Assembly: GCA_022836615.1 (NCBI GenBank)
Contig: MU405217.1
Span: forward strand, 62,001 to 126,000
DNA length: 64,000 nt
Direction of reading: 5' to 3'
Source of the DNA: Annulohypoxylon bovei var. microspora
Taxonomy: Eukaryota; Ascomycota; Sordariomycetes; Xylariales; Hypoxylaceae
The notes under the pieces are model-generated. The model was not told the DNA's origin. It made no database searches and worked only from the letters and a program-made list of their open reading frames with translations. Positions 1-11,871 of the stretch are shown piece by piece. The translations under genes and the position numbers were made by a program. Position 1 is the stretch's first letter. Every line of letters begins with the position of its first letter.

Positions 1-1
1 T

Positions 2-508
2 ACGGCGACCGATCTATGGCTGATCGCGATGGTGCTTCCCCACATCCTCAAGATGCATCTTCCGATACGGCAGAAGATTGCTCTCGCCTTCGTCCTGACG
101 CTTGGCATTTTTGTGGCCTGCGCTTCCCTGACGCGCATGGCAGTGGCTTGGCAATTCCTCAACCCGAAATACGCGCAGTGGGATTCCTTCAGCTTCGCGA
201 TCTGGACCACGCTGGAATCGAGCCTGGGGCTGGTCTGCGCCTCGGTACCGATGCTGAAGCCTCTGGTTAGGCAATTGATGGGGCGGAAGCCGTCTTCGAA
301 GCCCGATATCGCGAAGAATGTTCCCCGAACCAGGCGTAACGACCGGCAGATCGGGTTCGACGAATACAACTCGAATGCGACGACATTGTGGACAAGGAGA
401 ACGGCAGACGACGACGATATAGATCTCGCTCCTATTAAGTCGAACCAACTACCATCCAGACCGCCGACAGCGGTTCTTTCTTCAGAAAGACTCTTAACTA
501 CTGTATGA
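2..508 (+). CDS. 3' end of a fungal rhodopsin/SAT4-domain-like membrane protein (partial)
   Basis: The reading frame is open from the window edge (first full codon at base 2) to TGA at 508, so the 5' part of the gene lies outside. The visible 168 residues begin inside a membrane segment (LWLIAMVLPHILKMHLP), followed by a second hydrophobic helix (ALAFVLTLGIFVACASLTR), then a segment with the pattern W-D-S-x(4)-IWTTLESSLGLVCASVP and a basic, polar cytosolic tail. This order (helix, basic loop with R, Asp-Ser, Trp-x-x-x-E-x-x-x-G, A-S-x-P) is typical of the last two helices of the fungal integral membrane proteins with a rhodopsin/SAT4 domain, a large family related to PTH11-type proteins. The function of individual members is mostly unknown. 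The tail carries RKPSSKP and an acidic TADDDDIDL run. The family call rests on pattern recognition of the C-terminal third only. Confidence 0.6.
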   Translation, partial: TATDLWLIAMVLPHILKMHLPIRQKIALAFVLTLGIFVACASLTRMAVAWQFLNPKYAQWDSFSFAIWTTLESSLGLVCASVPMLKPLVRQLMGRKPSSKPDIAKNVPRTRRNDRQIGFDEYNSNATTLWTRRTADDDDIDLAPIKSNQLPSRPPTAVLSSERLLTTV

Positions 509-3500
509 TATGCCTTGTCTTAAGGGAGGGAGGGAGGGTCGACAGAGGTTATAACGATATATAATGAGCGATGAATACTACGAAACCAACTGTTCCATAT
601 TGCAGTCTTACGAGTGATTTTTTTCTTCTTGCGTCGTCGATGTGGCTTATATGTGTACATAATACAATATCACGAGTACAGCGCATGATACCCTACCATG
701 ACGCCTACCTGATATGACTGCATGCGCTGTGCAACATGACAGCTTACCTTCTGATCCTAAGCCACAGTTGACCATTATAATAGAGATCAATAACTAGTAC
801 AGGTTGATACCGCGCTCGAAGAATCAGAAACTGGCTTGGTGGCGTCGAATCTAGATCATATTCCTTTGAAAGACCTTAGCGTTGATGAGCCAGGACAATC
901 TAAACTAGACTCATAAAGGCCACCTCAACTCCTAAGGATAGGAAGGTTTAAGGTAAAGCGGCTAACTCAAAGAACTTACTCGGCGTTGCTACCTACTTAT
1001 TTGACGTAAACCAGCTTACTTTCATGTAAGCGCTTTCAATAGGCCGAGAAATAGGTAACTAAGTCTGACAAGACGAGGTTTCACGAAAGGTCTACGTTCA
1101 CTTGTGGACAGAGAATCTCAGTTATGTGCACAGATAATCACATTTTCTAAAACAAAACCAATATCGTACTGATATCTTAGGGGGGGGGGACCAGCGGCTC
1201 GCAGATTATTTTTCCTTCGATAGTACGAGTCACTGAGCCTATGCCGTATACTCTTCAAATCGCGCCACAATATATTCAGCTGAACCGATCTCGGTGTATG
1301 AATAATAGATCCGGGAGCCTGTCTAGGTACGATTTGGCGAGTTATAGAATAGGGGTTGACTTTTCTGTCTGTGACCCAGTTGATGAAAACACGCGAACAT
1401 CCGGGAAGTGTGGTGTTAAACTTAGGGTTCTAATCAGAGAACACGAGGTCAGAATCTGTTGTAGAGTGACTAGAAAAACTCTTCTATTAAAGCAAAAGGA
1501 AAAGCTAGCACAATGTCCAGGGAGATCCCTGTTGTGAAAATTCCGAAAAACAGTTTTCAACCCTCAACACAACCCCCCTCCCGGTTTTTATTTAATCTCG
1601 ATTGATTTTGGGATCAGCGGCTAGGAGCTGAAAGCTAGAATTCCGAACCGCATGCAGTTGAACGAGGCGAGGTTATAGAGTCTACTAGGTAAGCTGATAC
1701 GGAGCTCTCTCTATATGAGCTTAGGTAGAAACGAAGTTATTGGGTGGGTAAACGGGCTGATGTCGCCCTAGCTGTTTATTCATCATTTCGCTTTATAATG
1801 TTGAATCCTACTTGCCTCGATATTATAACGTTCTATGACCTAGAAGTTTAGCAAAGCGCCGGAGGGGGGTACTTACCAGTCGCCATCTCACGTTTACAAG
1901 GCAATAGGTACTTGGCGAAAAGGAATGCTTTTTATTGTAGATAGTCTTCAACCTTCTCTATAACTTAGCCTAGCCGAAAGTTCTTCCGCAAATGATGTCT
2001 CTTAGAATTAGGGCCCAAGCCTTCAGTATGAAGTCGAGTATAAGATAGAGAAATCTCGCGTTCTCCTAGGCTCCTCACTAAACGTGTAACTCAAGCCATT
2101 ATGTCGATGGGAATGGCTCTTGAAATAAGCTTTTTAAAAAATCTAATATTCTAGGAGTGGAAATTTTGCCTTCAGCCCTACGAAAATATTCGGAAAAGGA
2201 GTTGAGGAATAGGGGTTCTTCGCTAATCGTATTAACTTCTTTCTAAGGCGGGAATGAAGATGTAATAAATCTCTAGGGTTCTTCTCGAAGCAGATACTAG
2301 ATAGACTAGAGAAGCTGGACGTTGGATATTTATAATAATGTATGTGACCGCGTGTGCTTGTCATAATAAAGAATATGGGGATAATAAGAAAACCGGACAT
2401 GCCAGAGAAACTGGTATCGATATTCCAGTGTGCTCTGTATTCAAACAAGGATCATTCTCTATACAGCTTCCCGCCCATTCTCTATCATCATATTGCCTAG
2501 TTGTTGAAGATCGTTCAACTCGCACATGAAAGCAACACTGCGCGATATGGAGATCATTCATATAGATGTCTTTTTGAAGCGTTCTTACGGTATATGAGAA
2601 ATACCTAGTAGCTAGAAGGGACGAGCAAGATTTCTATACGGGTGGACATTCATAAGTTATATAACAAATGGGATGAAGATGGTGCTATGAATTGAGCTAA
2701 CTTCTAGATCAAACCTCGCGCATAGCTATGCCACGATCAGAGTCCAGGAGACTGGGTTATGATGGCTCTTCGACTGTTATAATGTTGAGTGTGTATCCTT
2801 AATAGTGAACTTACGATATCTGGCTGGTAATAGAACTTGTAGTCTTGTCGAAATGGACATCCCCTCCCTACAAGTGAGAAAAGGGGGCGTGCCTTCTGAG
2901 AAGCCCGAGAAGCCCGATAATAAAGAGTTGAAGATAAAATTCTTAGTTTGTTCCGTGATTTACTTGATATGAACAATCCACTTACGAGGAATCACAAGCT
3001 AATTGTTTTTAGCCTTAGAGGTTAACTCTTCTGGCTGTTGGTGATACAAGATGCTTGGAATGAGATCGTTAAATTAGATTGTCATACTCGAGACATCACA
3101 AAAACGAGATGGCCCGACCCAAGAAACTTGATAACCATTGCCTCGGAATCTATTCTACGTCAAAGGTCCCGTCCGTCTGGATATTAGATCAAACGTTATT
3201 GCGTCCCCATTCTTTATATGACATCATGTTCAAGTGTATGTTGCTGGTTCGCCACATGGCTGATGTCTTGGAGTTTCGGGTATTTGCAGAATATTATCGA
3301 TAGGTCGCCGGTTGGATGGAAATGTCGTCGAGAAAATTCGACAACAATGGGTGCAGGTATCCGGGATCCGACCGGTAGTCGGATGCAGGAAACCCTATCG
3401 GAACCGCAGGTGAGCATTCGTAACGTTATCCTAGCTGTTGCGTAGGCGCAAAATTACATGATTCCATCGTGAGGGGTATGCGACAACACTATTGGCTCAG

Positions 3501-4666
3501 CCCCAGCGCCCGAGGAAATACGGCGGACTCAAACGACAGCCACGTGCGTCACTTTGCGATCCATGGAAATGAATAACAATTCAATTCCTGGGACTCTTTG
3601 CATTGCCGCAATAACGCAATAAAAAGAATCCCCATACACACGTAAGCATTTGCGGATGCCATGCGGGTGCTCAAGCGTAGTGCAAAGAGTAGCGGTCTTG
3701 GACTGGCTCGCAGATTATGTACAGCAGAAAATGATCACGATAATAATACTACTAGGCTGACTACGATATCTGCAATGAGCAAGATGACGTGTCAGTAGGT
3801 GCGCTACTTGGATCCGTTAGCGAACTAGTACTTCGTAATCGATTAGAGAAATCTCCAGTTGGATATCTCCTCTTCGACCGGACTTGTGGTCAGTTTTAGT
3901 GTCCCATCTCAATCCAAATAGGGATTCAAAAGCGAATCGGACATATTATGCCAAGTTGTTAGAAGTCGTCCGCTTGGTGCCCTCATTAAATCTAAGAGTA
4001 GTAAAACCCTTAGCCCTAGTTCCTCCTGCAGTATTTAGTGAGATTTGATATCTTGGAAGACTCAAGGTTTGGAGTGTTAGATTGAAAAACATAACCTGGA
4101 GTAGCTGAAGGCTGAGATTATCTAATAACACTAAAGAATGGGATGTCAGCTGTTTCGGCAGGTCGATTTAACCATCTGTCGGACCGTTACGTAGAGCGGA
4201 TGAACTAGCAGAACTAGGAAATTTGAATCTAGGTAGTCTTCAGATGCTCTCGGTTCCCCTTTTGATCCGTCAAATCGAAGGATGATCCCTCTCCCACAAA
4301 ACAAGCTCAACAATACCTGAAGACAATCCTCTATTTCGAGTGATTGTCATTCTACCATAGCTTCTAGTCTGACTCACTATTAAACTATTAACGACTAACG
4401 GTTCTGTGTCGGCGTGTCACTTCTTAATCTGGCTGATCGAAGCATATCTTGAAAAGCTTGGTACTGACGGAATGATCAGAAACTGGGGGCATTAAAGATA
4501 CGAACCTATCAAGTTGCATTAAGCAGTGATCGTAATATTACCCGCGAGTGGGCACTCGCGATGTTGGCAAGGTTGGGTTGTAGCGCGGTGACGATCGGGC
4601 TTCCTAGCTTCTCACGGTCCCATCATTCTACCATGGAATGAAGGGGGAGGCATTGGCGAACACTGC

Positions 4667-4696
4667 CAGGAACAGGAACAGGAACAGGAACAGGAA
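4667..4696. repeat. (CAGGAA)5 hexanucleotide tandem repeat
   Basis: Five perfect head-to-tail copies of CAGGAA, followed by an A-rich GAAATAA stretch. It lies about 820 bp upstream of the TOS1 start, outside any coding region. It is a simple microsatellite and likely length-polymorphic. Confidence 0.9.
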
Positions 4697-5111
4697 ATAA
4701 GAAATAAAATAAAAATTAGACTTGCGAGACCAGACGAACCTTAAGGAGCATGTGGTGTGTTTCTATTGATTGGTTCCTGCCTCAATGCTGACTTAAGCTG
4801 CCGATCCCCCTGATTTTAAACCAATTACGGTATAGAATGGAATATATGCATGTACATTACTTTTCCGGCAAAATTTGCTGCATAGGCCAAGTCACCGATC
4901 CACCACCGATCCATGCAGCACGCAGGTACAGGAGTGTTAGTTCCCTGCTTAGCGTCCATCCGTACCTGAGAAGGTTGGCAGTCCGGGGCGAATTATGACC
5001 AATGAAATTCGATGACACCGAATGACATCCTTGTACCTCCTATGGCGTCTATCTTGAAACCGACTTTGTTGTTCACACTCCCTCCTGGTGCCAAGTCCTT
5101 CTTTAATCTCA

Positions 5112-5170
5112 TTTATCCACCCCCTTTCCACTCCTTACTCTATCCTCTTCCTTCTCCCTCTTCGACTTTC
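5112..5170 (+). promoter_or_regulatory. Pyrimidine-rich promoter tract upstream of TOS1
   Basis: About 60 bases are almost entirely C and T on the plus strand, about 350-400 bp before the TOS1 ATG. CT-rich tracts just upstream of transcription starts are common in highly expressed genes of filamentous ascomycetes. That this one marks the TOS1 core promoter is inferred from position and orientation. No clear TATA box was seen between it and the ATG. Confidence 0.45.
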
Positions 5171-5518
5171 AATATTCATTGTCGTCGTCTTTCTTTGCCC
5201 GGAAGCAATTCGCTAATTCCACTCATTGTTTACTGGTGAATTTTCACCAAGCCGCTCATTAACAAACATTCAATTCAACATCAGGCGGAAGATAATCTAT
5301 CCGTTGTTTTGCGCCTTTTGAACTGTGTGTTTGCTTGCCACGTTCACTTACAAGCTATTGTACTTCACGGCCCACTGGAAAAGCTGCATTGCATTGCATT
5401 CCAAGCAGACGATTCCTCAATCTAAAACAATCTAAACTCGGTCGAGAGACGCGAATAATACACACGAAAGAATACGCATCCTTGAATAACCTCACGTACA
5501 GGAAAAGCAAACATCAAG

Positions 5519-7020
5519 ATGAGATACTCGATTGCCTTCGCCGTGGCCACGGCATCGGTTGCCAACGCCGGCTTCTGTAGCGATGCGTTCGAGGAGGCCG
5601 GAAACTACTTCTGCCCCAACGCCGTTAAGCAGATCAAGTACAACGGTCTCGACATCGCTGGCAAGTACCGAGCCGTCTCCCAGATGACCGACTCGGGTAC
5701 ATGCACGTTCGAGGACAAGGACTACTCCGGCCCCATTGCCCCCTTCGACGAGGATGTGAGTATTTGTAGTTGCTTCCCCTTGCGTAAAGCGACTCCACGC
5801 TGACACATATCGCAGTTGACTATGCACTTCCGAGGACCGCTTTCGCTGAAGTCGGTGGCTGTCTACACCCCCTCCAAGGGTAAGCGTGACGTTCCCAAGC
5901 CTCACTCTAAGCGCCACGGCCACCAGCACCTCCACAAGAAGTTCCACGAGCAACAGGAGGCCGAGAAGCGAGACGCCGATATCGTTTCCGTTACCATCGA
6001 CGGCAAGCTTGCGACGTGGGTAAACAACTGGTTCGGCCCTAGCACCGATGCCCCCGCTGCGACATCTACCCCTACCACCGCAAGCGCCGCCAGCTATGCG
6101 CAGAGCAGCGCCGCCTCGTCCTCCAAGACCAGCAGCTCCAGCAGCTCCTCGTCCACCGTTGCCGTCGGCGACTACGAGCGCATCGCCTACTACAGCTCCA
6201 AGGACCAGGTCGCCGATGGCCTCGTTTTCCTAGGCAACTACGGTGACCCGGCTCTCTCCGGTACCTGGGATACGTAAGTGTAAATTTGTTGAGAAAAAAG
6301 GCTTCGGCGACTAATAGTTTTGCAGTGTTTGGGGTGCCAGTTTGGCTTACGCCAACGAGGACGGTAGCAAGGCTGCCGCTTCCCCTACCATCCTTAAGGA
6401 CGGCCTAATCGATGACTCCAGCGAAGTTATTATCGCTTCCGACCAGGAGTGCAACGGTGACTGCGGTACCGTCCGCCCCGGCGCTGTTGCTTACAGTACG
6501 TTTTCCCCACGAAGTGATTGGTCAAATATATGTATACTAACGAAATTGTGCAGAGGGTTTCGAGGGTGCTAACAAGGTCTTCCTTGCTGAGTTCACCATG
6601 CCCCTGAGCGGCAAGACTGGATGGAACATGGATATGCCTGCTTTCTGGATGCTGAACGGCAAGATCCCCCGAACTGGCCAATACAGCAAGTGCAGCTGCT
6701 GGAGTGGTGACAACGCCAGCCCTCAACAGGGTGGCTGCGGTGAAGCCGACATCATCGAGATTCTCGCCAGCGGTGACACCAAGGCCAAGTCCACCTTCCA
6801 CTTCGCCGCCGGCACTGGTGACTCTCACTACTTTGACCGCCCTACCACCTCGTCCATGAAGGTTGCCGTCGTCTTCCAGGCTTCTTCCTCCACGGCCTCC
6901 ATCAAGGTGCTCGACGACAGCTTCGATTTCTCCACCAGCCTGACTTCCGACGAGGTCGAGGACCTCATCAACGATGAGAAGGAGCTCGATCTCTTCAGCT
7001 TGATGTCCTTCGCATTGTAA
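5519..7020 (+). CDS. TOS1: Tos1-family secreted cell-wall protein (putative beta-1,3-glucan-acting)
   Basis: Four exons (5519-5755, 5816-6273, 6326-6495, 6554-7020) joined by GT-AG introns of 60, 52 and 58 bp give 443 residues. The start ATG opens a clear signal peptide (residues 1-17, ending VANA before GFC). An N-terminal Tos1 domain (DUF2403-like, about 18-100) follows. A basic segment has KR dipeptides (GKRD, SKRH, EKRD) that could be Kex2 sites. Then comes a Ser/Thr/Ala-rich linker with a run of eight Ser, and a C-terminal Tos1 domain (DUF2401-like, about 190-430). The last contains MDMPAFWMLNGKIPRTGQYS, a CSCW motif and CGEADIIEIL, a GH16-like acidic active-site arrangement. Yeast Tos1 relatives are wall proteins linked to beta-1,3-glucan. 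No strong C-terminal GPI signal is seen; the end is acidic then FSLMSFAL, so secretion or non-covalent wall association is more likely. Confidence 0.9.
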
Positions 7021-9618
7021 ATTATCATTAGGGGGTACTAGTCACGAGGGACGTGCGGTGATTCGGGGGGATGGGGAAGGAATGGATGGAGGATGATGTT
7101 TAAGGGCGGCTACGTCTGGTCTTCGTGTCTTTCATGCTGGATATAGGAGCTGCTTGCAAAGTTCTTTTTTTTCTGCGCCTATATTACCCATTTCTCGCAT
7201 ACCAAGATGACTGATTTTGCCATGTTAAAGTTGTAATTCCTTGCCATTGCATGCATGCATTCTTTTTTTGCGTATTTCCTTGGAGCGTAAAGTAACTGTT
7301 ATACGTTATCTAATATTAGCGTTTGCTAGAGCGATATATCCTCACGGACGGCTAACTCGATCATACACGATGTTTATGAGATTAGATGTCACGTTATGAG
7401 GTTGGTTGGTTGTTGAGGACCGGATCCTTTGTGTTACGTTGAGGCTCTATGGTCTCGGGAACGGTCTGAGACAAACTTGATTTCCCGGGTAGTGGAACTT
7501 CGGTAGAGTACATCTGTTAGGCTCAAGCTTAAGTAAACATCGTTAATATGGCGTTCATCTACAGTATGTCTTAATGAATCTTTGTCTTGTGTCGTGTTGA
7601 TGTCTATCCTTGATATCTAGGTAGCCTTCAATGAGTAACGTATCAAAGGCAAAGGCTACTCTCATAGATTAGTATTCATTTACTCTAAACACAATTGTTT
7701 TGAGCAAATTCTATACCCTGCTTTACTCCTTCCCCTTATTGGGATTCTATCCATCTACACGCCCCCAGATCCCTGGGAGCAATCTATGTGATGTGTCATA
7801 GTAAGCATCCTATCGAAAAACTGACCCTAGCTAGGTACCTCGATATATTACCTCTTATGAAAGAGCTTCTATTATATTTCAGAGACTGATATTTCGAGGA
7901 TGATGAGTAAGTTAATGAGATAGAGGCGACTGCGCCTTATCTAAAGTTCATACCCAAGGCGGTCGTCAACATATGCTAGAAGTTTGTCTCGGAGACTTGT
8001 ATATGTACCTATATATATATACTTCGCTGGTATAATGCCTTATTCGAGTGTTGATTCCTTCCAGTTGATCCTACTCCATATACCATTAACCCTCTATGAT
8101 TCGATGATGGAATAAGTTAATGTACTTATGAAGGTAGCAAATGCGCATGATACGGCTATAGTCTCTCGCGGGGATTTCTGCCGAGTCCTCGCTACAAAAC
8201 ACTTAAACTTACTTACAAGAGATTGCTGAAGCTGCCATCGAACCTGGCCAGTCCTTATATTTTAGTTTTCAGCACCAACACCATACACGTACATCAGATA
8301 TACCTTGGTAGTTATCGAGGCATAACGTCACAGTAAAGTTTCAGAGAATGGAGTTTTTTCGCTCGGACTCTGGTCACAATGCCTTTCCAACGGTAGGACC
8401 CCCAGGGGGTCTTGCAAGGCCACTTCCAGCCTCTGATAATTCATCCAGATAATTCATACATGCTCATTGGATAGGACGCTGAGTTCTTCAGTGAGGTCGT
8501 GTTGAAGACACACCTTTTCGGGGATATCGACAACTCTAATTGATATCTGATATCTCACTTCAATACAAGTAGCCGCCACTGAAGCTGACGGAATCTAGGA
8601 TTAATTATATATCTAGATAGGTACCTGGATAAAAGCCTCACCCGAGAGTGCTCGGTATAGCGAGCATTTAGTCCCAATGACCTTTTGCAGAACTACCTGT
8701 CTTGAAGTTTGGTAAGGACAAGCTCACCTTACATATTCCATTCTTATTGGGCCGAATAGATGAGACAAAGCAATATTCTATGAACCGAGTGTCTTGATTT
8801 GTATAAACTCTTATTAGTTAGGCGGGAATGCTCCGGTAAGGTCCCAACGACGTCACCCTACAAATAATGTAAAGGTTAATTGCGGTTAGCTTTGTTAGGA
8901 GCGCTATGACGATTGGATGATGATGTCAGGTTGAAGTTACATCTAGCACTTCGATGAGAAAGGGGACGTCCATGCACCTAAACATCAAATTCGAACACCT
9001 CATTTCTTGTCTTGGGGAGTAGTGCAGGTGCATGTGCATGTACATCGATGTGGAAACAACGGTTCTTGTGAGAGAGTGGGATCGAAGATGAACCTGCACG
9101 TTGCCGCCTATTCCTGCATATTGGATCTCGACCTTCGGAACTAATGCTTGAGCAGTGGGCAAAAGAGAGAAACGTCGTACATTATTTGTAGGGTAGAACG
9201 GGTACCTGCTCAAGTTGAAGGTAACACTTGTTGAGTTGATGTTGAGTTGAGTTCGATCTGTCAGTCGCGGAGTAATCGTTCCGCTTAAAAATGCAGGCAC
9301 ACAAACTTTTGTGCTTCGCAAACATAATGCTCGTGACGGTCGAGAGTTGAATCGTCGTCGCCCCTTCGGATTTCAGATAATTTTATGCGTGTGCTCGCCT
9401 AAAAGACGTCACTAGACTAAGCTTAAACTTTTAAGATAGAGGTCGTGACTGTGTTTTGACAGTAAGACGTCCAAGACCTTCCCTATAAATCTCAAGATGG
9501 CCCTTGAAGCTTATAAGCTATTTTACACATTTTAACTCATAGTAAGCATATAAATTCGTCTGCTTCGTAGTTAATATCACAGCTAGTTTCTGCCAACGCA
9601 GTGACTTCGAGAAGAATA
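7021..9618. other. 2.6 kb intergenic region between TOS1 and the aquaglyceroporin
   Basis: Contains the TOS1 3' untranslated region and the aquaglyceroporin promoter. The few open frames (for example 8926-9321 on the minus strand) show no recognisable domain, no codon bias and no intron support. Nothing else is supported. Confidence 0.55.
9484..9490 (+). promoter_or_regulatory. TATA-like box of the aquaglyceroporin gene
   Basis: TATAAAT in the context CCCTATAAATC lies 129 bp upstream of the ATG at 9619. That suits a transcription start roughly 30 bp downstream and a short 5' leader. Motif match and position only. Confidence 0.4.
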
Positions 9619-11350
9619 ATGACGACTCCTACTGATCACACGTCTCAGAACGAACATATCTCAAGAGAGGATATTACGGAGCTGCCAGACACCATCACAG
9701 AACTTCCAATAACTCGACGTAGACCTGATTTGCAAGGTACCGTTAATTCGAGTGGGTCGAGCCAGAGCCGCTATTCGAATACAGAATCGACTGAAGCTAT
9801 CCAGCAAGCTCTCGACATGGCCCCAAAAACATCAGCCGACCGTGAACGAGCAGAGTTTCTGGGATGGGTCGACGAAGACTACCACAAAGTTAACCCATGG
9901 TATGGTCAAACAAATAAGAAGCCCGTTTTCAGCCTCGGCAAGCCATTGCCACGCAAAGTACGCTGGGTCAAGAAACCGGGAGACGCCTCGGCTAAGCCCG
10001 TACTTAAATCTGCCGAAGATCTAGCAGAACTCGGCCAGGTCGACCTTAGCGACACTGCTACGTCGAAACTTGAGAAGCAAGAGAGTATAGGAGAAGGCGA
10101 AACACCAAAGCCCAGAAGGACAGCTGCAGGTGCTGCTCATAGCGACAGACGCAACGACGTCGGACAGCCTGTCTTCGAATACCAGCCTGGAGAGGACAGT
10201 ATTACACGCAGAGAGCGTACTAGCGATACGCATGATACGATCAGGAGTAATAATGAGGAACGTCGCAAGTATGGAATTGACAGCGAACCGTTGGGTCAGC
10301 GAGAGCATGACGAGGTGGAGAACGGAGAAAAGGACCCAGAGGAGTTGCGCAACTGGTGGGCCCGTGTACGAGCAAAGCATCCCGAGCCATTGGCTGAATT
10401 TCTTGCGGTATGTTTTTCTCGGACTTGCTGTCTGTCATGTTTCTCCTGTGACCCTCTGGTTGACTCGGCCAATAGACATTAGTAGCTGTATTCATGGGAT
10501 TGGCGGCAACCCTCTCTGTGAATCTCTCTGCCAACCAGAGTGTCAATTATGGCACCTATGAAACCTCATGCTGGGCCTGGGGTTTTGCCTGGATGTTTGG
10601 TATATATCTGGGTGGCGGTGTATCAGGAGCACACATGAATCCGGCTATCTCGATCAGTCTATCGCTCTTCCGTGGGTTTCCCTGGCGATCATGTCTCATC
10701 TATGTGGTCGTCCAGTTTCTTGCGAGCATAGCAGCTGGTGCGTTAGCCTTTGGTATCTATAGAGATAGCATTCGATACATCGACCCTAATATGACGGATA
10801 CCGCCAAGACCTTCTTTTCGACTCCCCAACCATGGGTTACATTTGGCACAGCCTTCTTCGACCAAGTCGTTGGTAGCGCAATCATGATGATTGCAGTATT
10901 CGCGCTGGGCGATGATACCAACAACCCTCCTGGAGCAGGAATGCATGCACTGGTAAGAATTTCCCAGGAGTATTCATATCCTGCCATTTGCCTCTTTTGC
11001 CCCGTAACCACTGGCGAGTACAGGCTAACGAATGGGCCTAGGTGCTTGGGTTGTTGCTCACAACGTTGAAGTTTACCTTGGGTTATAATATCGGATCTGC
11101 GTTGAATCCTGCCTCTGATTTTGGACCACGAGTGGTGGCATGGGCAGTTGGCTATCGTGGGCCAGAAACATTCGGGACAGGATGGTGGTTTTATGGACCA
11201 TGGCTTGCCACTATGATCGGATCCATCATCGGGTGCACGTTATATGACAGCCTTATCTTCGTTGGATCTGAGAGTCCAATCAATTATCGAATCCAAGGGG
11301 GAGTCAAGAAGAGAACTCGAAGGTTCTTTAACCTCAAACCGAAGAACTGA
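9619..11350 (+). CDS. Aquaglyceroporin (MIP family) with long hydrophilic N-terminus
   Basis: Three exons (9619-10407, 10476-10952, 11042-11350; introns 68 and 89 bp, both phase 0) encode 524 residues. The first in-frame ATG is 9619, with A at -3; the open frame extends further upstream but without an ATG. Exon 1 (263 residues) is almost entirely polar, charged and probably disordered, ending LRNWWARVRAKHPEPLAEFLA at the membrane. Residues about 264-500 form the six-helix MIP channel. Box one is GAHMNPAISISLSLFRG and box two is GSALNPASDFGPR. The Asp after box two (S-D-F-G-P-R) points to the glycerol-facilitator branch. Oddly, the residue directly after the second NPA is Ser where most MIPs carry the aromatic/Arg filter arginine. 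Long N-terminal extensions regulate yeast Fps1, so osmotic control of glycerol efflux is plausible but inferred. PEX13 follows 521 bp downstream on the same strand. Confidence 0.9.
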
Positions 11351-11871
11351 GGGCAGATGAATTCTTGTCGAGTGACAAGGGGGTTTAGAACCAAAATATG
11401 TTAAATGGTTATTATGATTATTGATTATCAAACTGATGAAGATGACAGTCCATCAGATATAAAAATTTGCAAGTATATCTATTTAGATATGTGTTTGAGA
11501 GGGCAAGAGGTCAAGCTTCACGCAAACATATGTGTAAGTACAAAAATACATGTGCCCCACTTCTTGTCATGAACACACCCGTCAGACCTGCAGGTAAGGT
11601 GGACCGAGGTACCGACTTATTAATACAGCACCACGTGATTAACTGGACCGTGCACTTTATTTGAAGCCTTATTGGGCTTTACCGTGGGAAAGTGCTGACC
11701 ATGAACAAATACCGAGGTCATTTCTGGTCTTTACTTTTGCCTCCATCAACTCTCGACTCTCCTTTGTCATCATCCCCGACCTTGCTGGAGCAACTTCACT
11801 CCCCTTTCGTGACGTCGCCATTTATCAAACATCTTTGGACACCCTAAGGTATTGTAAGTGTCCTAATTACA
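11351..11871. other. Intergenic region carrying the PEX13 promoter
   Basis: 521 bp between the aquaglyceroporin stop and the PEX13 start. It contains a CACGTG E-box-type palindrome at 11632-11637, about 235 bp before the PEX13 ATG, and a C/T-rich stretch near 11750-11810. No reading frame of note. Confidence 0.5.

Larger units (their letters stand above)
509..5518. other. 5 kb intergenic region, no supported gene
   Basis: No open frame longer than about 100 codons with an ATG start and recognisable content was found on either strand. It holds a G9 run near 1181, a perfect hexanucleotide repeat at 4667-4696, and the TOS1 promoter at its right end. Base composition is mixed, not the extreme AT richness expected of a heavily RIP-mutated repeat block. 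Confidence 0.6.

Noticed and set aside
9601..9618. GTG codon as an earlier start of the aquaglyceroporin
   Set aside because: Nuclear fungal genes start with ATG; the first in-frame ATG is 9619 with A at -3.
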